Shown piece by piece: positions 61,217 to 64,000 of a stretch of 64,000 nucleotides of DNA. The stretch spans positions 434,001-498,000 of the forward strand of contig NZ_MAXC01000043.1 of NCBI RefSeq assembly GCF_001693485.1, written 5' to 3'. The notes beneath the pieces are model-generated. The model was not told where the DNA came from. It saw only the letters and a program-made list of their open reading frames with translations, and did no database searches. The translations under genes and the position numbers were made by a program. The DNA is from Bradyrhizobium sp. LMTR 3. GTDB lineage: Bacteria; Pseudomonadota; Alphaproteobacteria; Rhizobiales; Xanthobacteraceae. The first letter of the stretch is position 1; the number at the start of each line of letters is the position of its first letter.

Positions 61217-61564
61217 ATGATCATCGCGCGGGCGCTTCTGTTCGCTACCCTTTTATCGGCGTTTGCGGGCACAGCAGTGAGCCCGGCGCTGGCGCAGGCC
61301 TGCACCAAGCAGGGCGTGGACGTGACCTGCGATGACGGCCGGCGCGGCATCTTTGCGGGCGACGCCATCGTGTGGGCCGACGGCTCGCGATCGAGGCTGG
61401 CCTCGCCGCATCCGAGCGTCATCATCGGCAACAAATCGTCCGTCGTCATCGGCCCCGGCGTGTTCGCGGGCAACGGCAAGGGCGGCTATGTGCCGATGGA
61501 GAATCCGAGCGCGCCGACCAAGGCGCGCTGCCCCGTGCTGGATGGCGTGTCGTATTGTTATTGA
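61217..61564 (+). CDS. Small secreted hypothetical protein
   Basis: A 115-aa protein with a signal peptide (MIIARALLFATLLSAFAG, then SPALAQ). The mature part has four cysteines (CTKQGVDVTC and CPVLDGVSYC) and a Gly-rich strand region (SVIIGNKSSVVIGPGVFAG), suggesting a small disulphide-stabilised beta protein. Not recognised further. ATG 61217 is the signal-peptide start; the frame opens upstream at 61190. Confidence 0.65.
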   Translation: MIIARALLFATLLSAFAGTAVSPALAQACTKQGVDVTCDDGRRGIFAGDAIVWADGSRSRLASPHPSVIIGNKSSVVIGPGVFAGNGKGGYVPMENPSAPTKARCPVLDGVSYCY

Positions 61565-61599
61565 GGGGCCGCTAGCGGCCCGATCCTCGAGACGGCGCT

Positions 61600-61742
61600 C
61601 ACCTCTCCCGCTTGCGGGGGTCGAGACGAGCGAAGCTCGCTCTTAGGTCGGCGCGAAGCGCCGGGTGGGGGCTTTCTCCACACGGGCAGTATCGCCTGTG
61701 GAGACACCCCCACCCCAGCCCTCCCCCGCACGCGGGAGAGGG
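61600..61742. repeat. Intergenic inverted repeat, CCTCTCCCGC type
   Basis: The ends CCTCTCCCGCTTGCGGGGG and CCCCCGCACGCGGGAGAGG are inverted around about 105 bp that contain further stems (GAGCGAAGCTCGCTC; GGCGCGAAGCGCC). A typical dispersed element of Bradyrhizobium-like genomes, placed between convergent genes. Confidence 0.8.
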
Positions 61743-61789
61743 AGCGCACCTTTTCCTGGTCGCAATCAAACCTGACATCATCACACGCT

Positions 61790-63253
61790 TTAATGATACC
61801 GCGCGGTGTTGCTGTTGCTGGCGGAGCGCAGCGGCCATCGGGCCGGCTCGACGATCACGGGCGCGAGCGCGTCCTTGTCGAGCTGGCATTCGCGCAAGGC
61901 ATCGGTGAAGTCGGCGAACCATTGCTGGATGGTATGGCCGCGCAGCTTCGCCATCATCGCCTCCCAGCGCATCCGCCGTTCGGTTAGCGGCATCGACAGC
62001 GCGATCGCAATGGTGCGCGCCATGCCGTCGATGTCGTGCGGATTGACCAAGAGCGCAGTGTCGAGTTCGTTGGCGGCGCCGGCGAATTTCGACAGCACGA
62101 GCACGCCGGGGTCGACCGGGTTCTGCGCGGCGACATATTCCTTGGCGACGAGATTCATGCCGTCCTGCAGCGGCGTGACCACGCCGACCTGCGCGGTGCG
62201 ATAGAGGCCGGCGAGCACGGCCTGGCCGTAACCCTTGTTGAGATAACGGATCGGCGTCCAGTCGACTTCGCCGTGAACGCCATTGACGTCGCTGACCAAC
62301 CTTGCGACCTCGCTTTGCAGATTGCCGTAGGCCTCGATCGCACCGCGCGACGGCGTTGCGATCTGCAGCAACGACACCGTGCGCGCCAGCGACGGATGCA
62401 AGGTCCACATCCGGTCGAACGCCTTGATGCGGTTGATCAGGCCCTTGGAATAATCCAGCCGGTCGACCCCGATCGCGAGCTTCTCGCCATTCAGGCTGCG
62501 CCGCAGCCGCGAGACATCCGGATGGGTCGACGCCTTCGTTGCCAACTGCGCGAATAGCTGGGGATCGATGCCGATCGGAAATACCGCAGCGCGCGTTCGG
62601 CCGTAGCGCGAAATGATGACGCCGTCATGCACGACGAGGCCGAGGTCGGACTGCGCGTAAGCCAGGAAGTTCTCGCAGTCTTCCTCGGTCTGGAAGCCGA
62701 TCAAATCATAGGCCAGCATCGCCTCGACCAGCTCGCGATGGTGCGGAACGCCTGATATCACCGAGCGGGCCGGCCACGGCGTATGGAGGAAGAAACCGAT
62801 CGGCTCGGTGACGCGGAGATCGCGCAGTTCGGCGCCGAGCGCGAGGAAATGATAGTCCTGAATCCAGAACGCCGAATCCGCTTTTCGGAATCGCAACAGC
62901 GCACGCGCCATGAAGGCGTTCACTTCGCGATAGCTGAGATAGTCCTCCTGCGAGGCGCGGATCAGATCGGCGCGCGAATGCAGTGCCGGCCATAGTGCGG
63001 AATTCGCAAAACCTTCGTAATAGCCGCCGTAATGCGCGGCCGGCAGGTCCAGCATCGCCAGTGCGCCGGCGCCAAGCGCTTCGATCTCGGCAAATGGTTC
63101 CTTCAGGTTCCCGTCACGAACCCGGCCGCTGGAACCGACCCAGATAGCGCCAGACTTCTCGACAATCGGCAACAACGCCGCCGCGAGTCCCCCCGTCATG
63201 GGTTCGTTGGGTTTTCCGCGCGAAACGCGGTTAGAAACGACGACGAGGTTCAC
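61790..63253 (-). CDS. otsA: Trehalose-6-phosphate synthase
   Basis: GT20 glycosyltransferase of 487 aa that joins UDP-glucose and glucose 6-phosphate. Family motifs: VSNRVSRG start, GGLAAALLP, HYGGYYEGFANSALWP, WIQDYHFLALG, the HTPWP loop and GVDRLDYSKGL with Arg and Lys that hold the phosphates. The C-terminal DGMNLVAKEYVAAQ motif binds the nucleotide sugar. Length is as usual. The phosphatase gene lies upstream on the same strand, so both steps of trehalose formation are here. Confidence 0.95.
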   Translation of the reverse strand: MNLVVVSNRVSRGKPNEPMTGGLAAALLPIVEKSGAIWVGSSGRVRDGNLKEPFAEIEALGAGALAMLDLPAAHYGGYYEGFANSALWPALHSRADLIRASQEDYLSYREVNAFMARALLRFRKADSAFWIQDYHFLALGAELRDLRVTEPIGFFLHTPWPARSVISGVPHHRELVEAMLAYDLIGFQTEEDCENFLAYAQSDLGLVVHDGVIISRYGRTRAAVFPIGIDPQLFAQLATKASTHPDVSRLRRSLNGEKLAIGVDRLDYSKGLINRIKAFDRMWTLHPSLARTVSLLQIATPSRGAIEAYGNLQSEVARLVSDVNGVHGEVDWTPIRYLNKGYGQAVLAGLYRTAQVGVVTPLQDGMNLVAKEYVAAQNPVDPGVLVLSKFAGAANELDTALLVNPHDIDGMARTIAIALSMPLTERRMRWEAMMAKLRGHTIQQWFADFTDALRECQLDKDALAPVIVEPARWPLRSASNSNTARYH

Positions 63254-63449
63254 AGGTCCCCTCCCGTTGATACGCCCGCATTAACAGCCATTCATCAATA
63301 TGGTTCCTGATCACCCTTTCAACGAATTGAAACCAAATTCGGGCTGCGGCATGCAGGAACTCACCGGAACTCACGAAAAATAAAATTTACCGCGAACCTC
63401 GGCATCAAGCGCGAGAATCTGTGTTCGAATCTCGTCGAGACGAAAGACA

Positions 63450-64000
63450 TTATGGCAGCGGTGCGTCCCTTTCGTCATCAAGCAGGTGTGTAAGGAATTC
63501 CCTGACGTCGCTGGGCGCATCGAAGTGCCCGGCCACGCCTTTGGCACGGCGGCCGACGGAGAAGGCGAGGCCATCGAGGTCGGGCATGATCGCAAAGACG
63601 CTCTCGTCGGTAACGTCGTCGCCGATGAAGAACGGACGGCGCCCCTTGAACGGCTCGCGCGTCATCAATTCGCGCACCCCGCTCGCCTTGGTGAAGCCTG
63701 AGTGCTTGATCTCGCAGACACATTTGCCGGGCAACACTTCGATCGGCGCATTGGGCAGATCGGCCCTGATCAGCGACACCGCTGCATAAATCGCCTTCTC
63801 GGCATGCGGCGCGAGGCGATAGTGCAGCGCCAGCGAGTAGCCCTTGTCCTCCAGCAATATTCCCGGACTGAGCTTTGCGATCGCCGCCAGCCGTCGCTTC
63901 AACTCCTTGTCCATCGGCGGGGCGTGGGCGGCCACCGCCTCGCTATCCGGCTCGATCCGCATTTCGGCGCCGTGGCCGCCGACGGCCGGGAATTGATCGG
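63450..64000 (-). CDS. otsB: Trehalose-6-phosphate phosphatase, partial
   Basis: C-terminal part (about 183 aa) of a HAD-type phosphatase; the 5' end lies beyond the window. The cap region (LEDKGYSLALHYRLAP) and HAD motif IV (FFIGDDVTDESVF) are visible; a Lys at KASGVRELM is likely motif III. It removes the phosphate from trehalose 6-phosphate. It lies 196 bp upstream of otsA on the same strand, a probable otsB-otsA unit. Nothing gene-like was seen in the spacer. Confidence 0.9.
   Translation of the reverse strand, partial: DQFPAVGGHGAEMRIEPDSEAVAAHAPPMDKELKRRLAAIAKLSPGILLEDKGYSLALHYRLAPHAEKAIYAAVSLIRADLPNAPIEVLPGKCVCEIKHSGFTKASGVRELMTREPFKGRRPFFIGDDVTDESVFAIMPDLDGLAFSVGRRAKGVAGHFDAPSDVREFLTHLLDDERDAPLP

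Overview
The window looks like a chromosomal segment of a Bradyrhizobium-type alphaproteobacterium (Nitrobacteraceae/Bradyrhizobiaceae). The evidence is high GC coding sequence, an ACC deaminase gene (acdS) divergent from an Lrp-type regulator, several intergenic inverted-repeat elements of the kind common in these genomes, a Ti-type conjugation module, and many small secreted proteins. The species cannot be fixed from the sequence alone.

Left part (1-33900) is mostly ordinary chromosome. It starts with a Gram-negative sortase and its single VIT/VWA substrate, then an NDP-forming acyl-CoA synthetase, a secreted trypsin-like protease, a HAD hydrolase, and a MoxR ATPase/CoxE-type VWA pair. This pair converges on a translationally coupled operon for a Tat-exported molybdenum hydroxylase (tri-haem cytochrome c, 2Fe-2S subunit, Mo subunit). 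Next come recQ, acdS and its regulator, small unknown proteins, an HtrA-like protease and a Bug-type binding protein. A TPR/FecR pair is divergent from a large VCBS/RTX surface protein across a 26-bp perfect palindrome. Then follow a second Bug protein, a 2-keto-3-deoxygalactonate kinase/aldolase pair and a TRAP transporter whose binding protein is encoded convergently.

Right-centre (about 34000-61020) is accessory DNA. A tRNA-Ser(GGA) gene at 60931-61020 has a P4-type integrase beside it, and the integrase carries a one-base frameshift. The last 14 bases of the tRNA recur in the same orientation at 37691 and 34168, which outlines a 23.2-kb element (37691-60944) and possibly a second, 3.5-kb accretion beside it. 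The element holds an AlpA-type regulator, a MobQ/TraA relaxase with a recognisable oriT, traC and traD but no traG or mating-pair genes, an RND efflux pump, a Bcr/CflA-type MFS exporter, a frameshifted methyltransferase, and a redox/xenobiotic cluster. That cluster (SMP-30 protein, second Mo hydroxylase pair, ICMT-like methyltransferase) lies between two near-identical direct repeats of 1.7-1.8 kb, each carrying a flavin oxidoreductase divergent from a TetR regulator. Gene debris is common: TetR, methyltransferase, SDR and Eco57I-type methylase fragments. I read this as a decaying mobilisable island loaded with efflux and detoxification genes.

Right end (61021-64000) returns to core-like genes: a small secreted protein, an intergenic repeat, otsA, and otsB running off the window. 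No rRNA genes, transposases or CRISPR arrays were seen.
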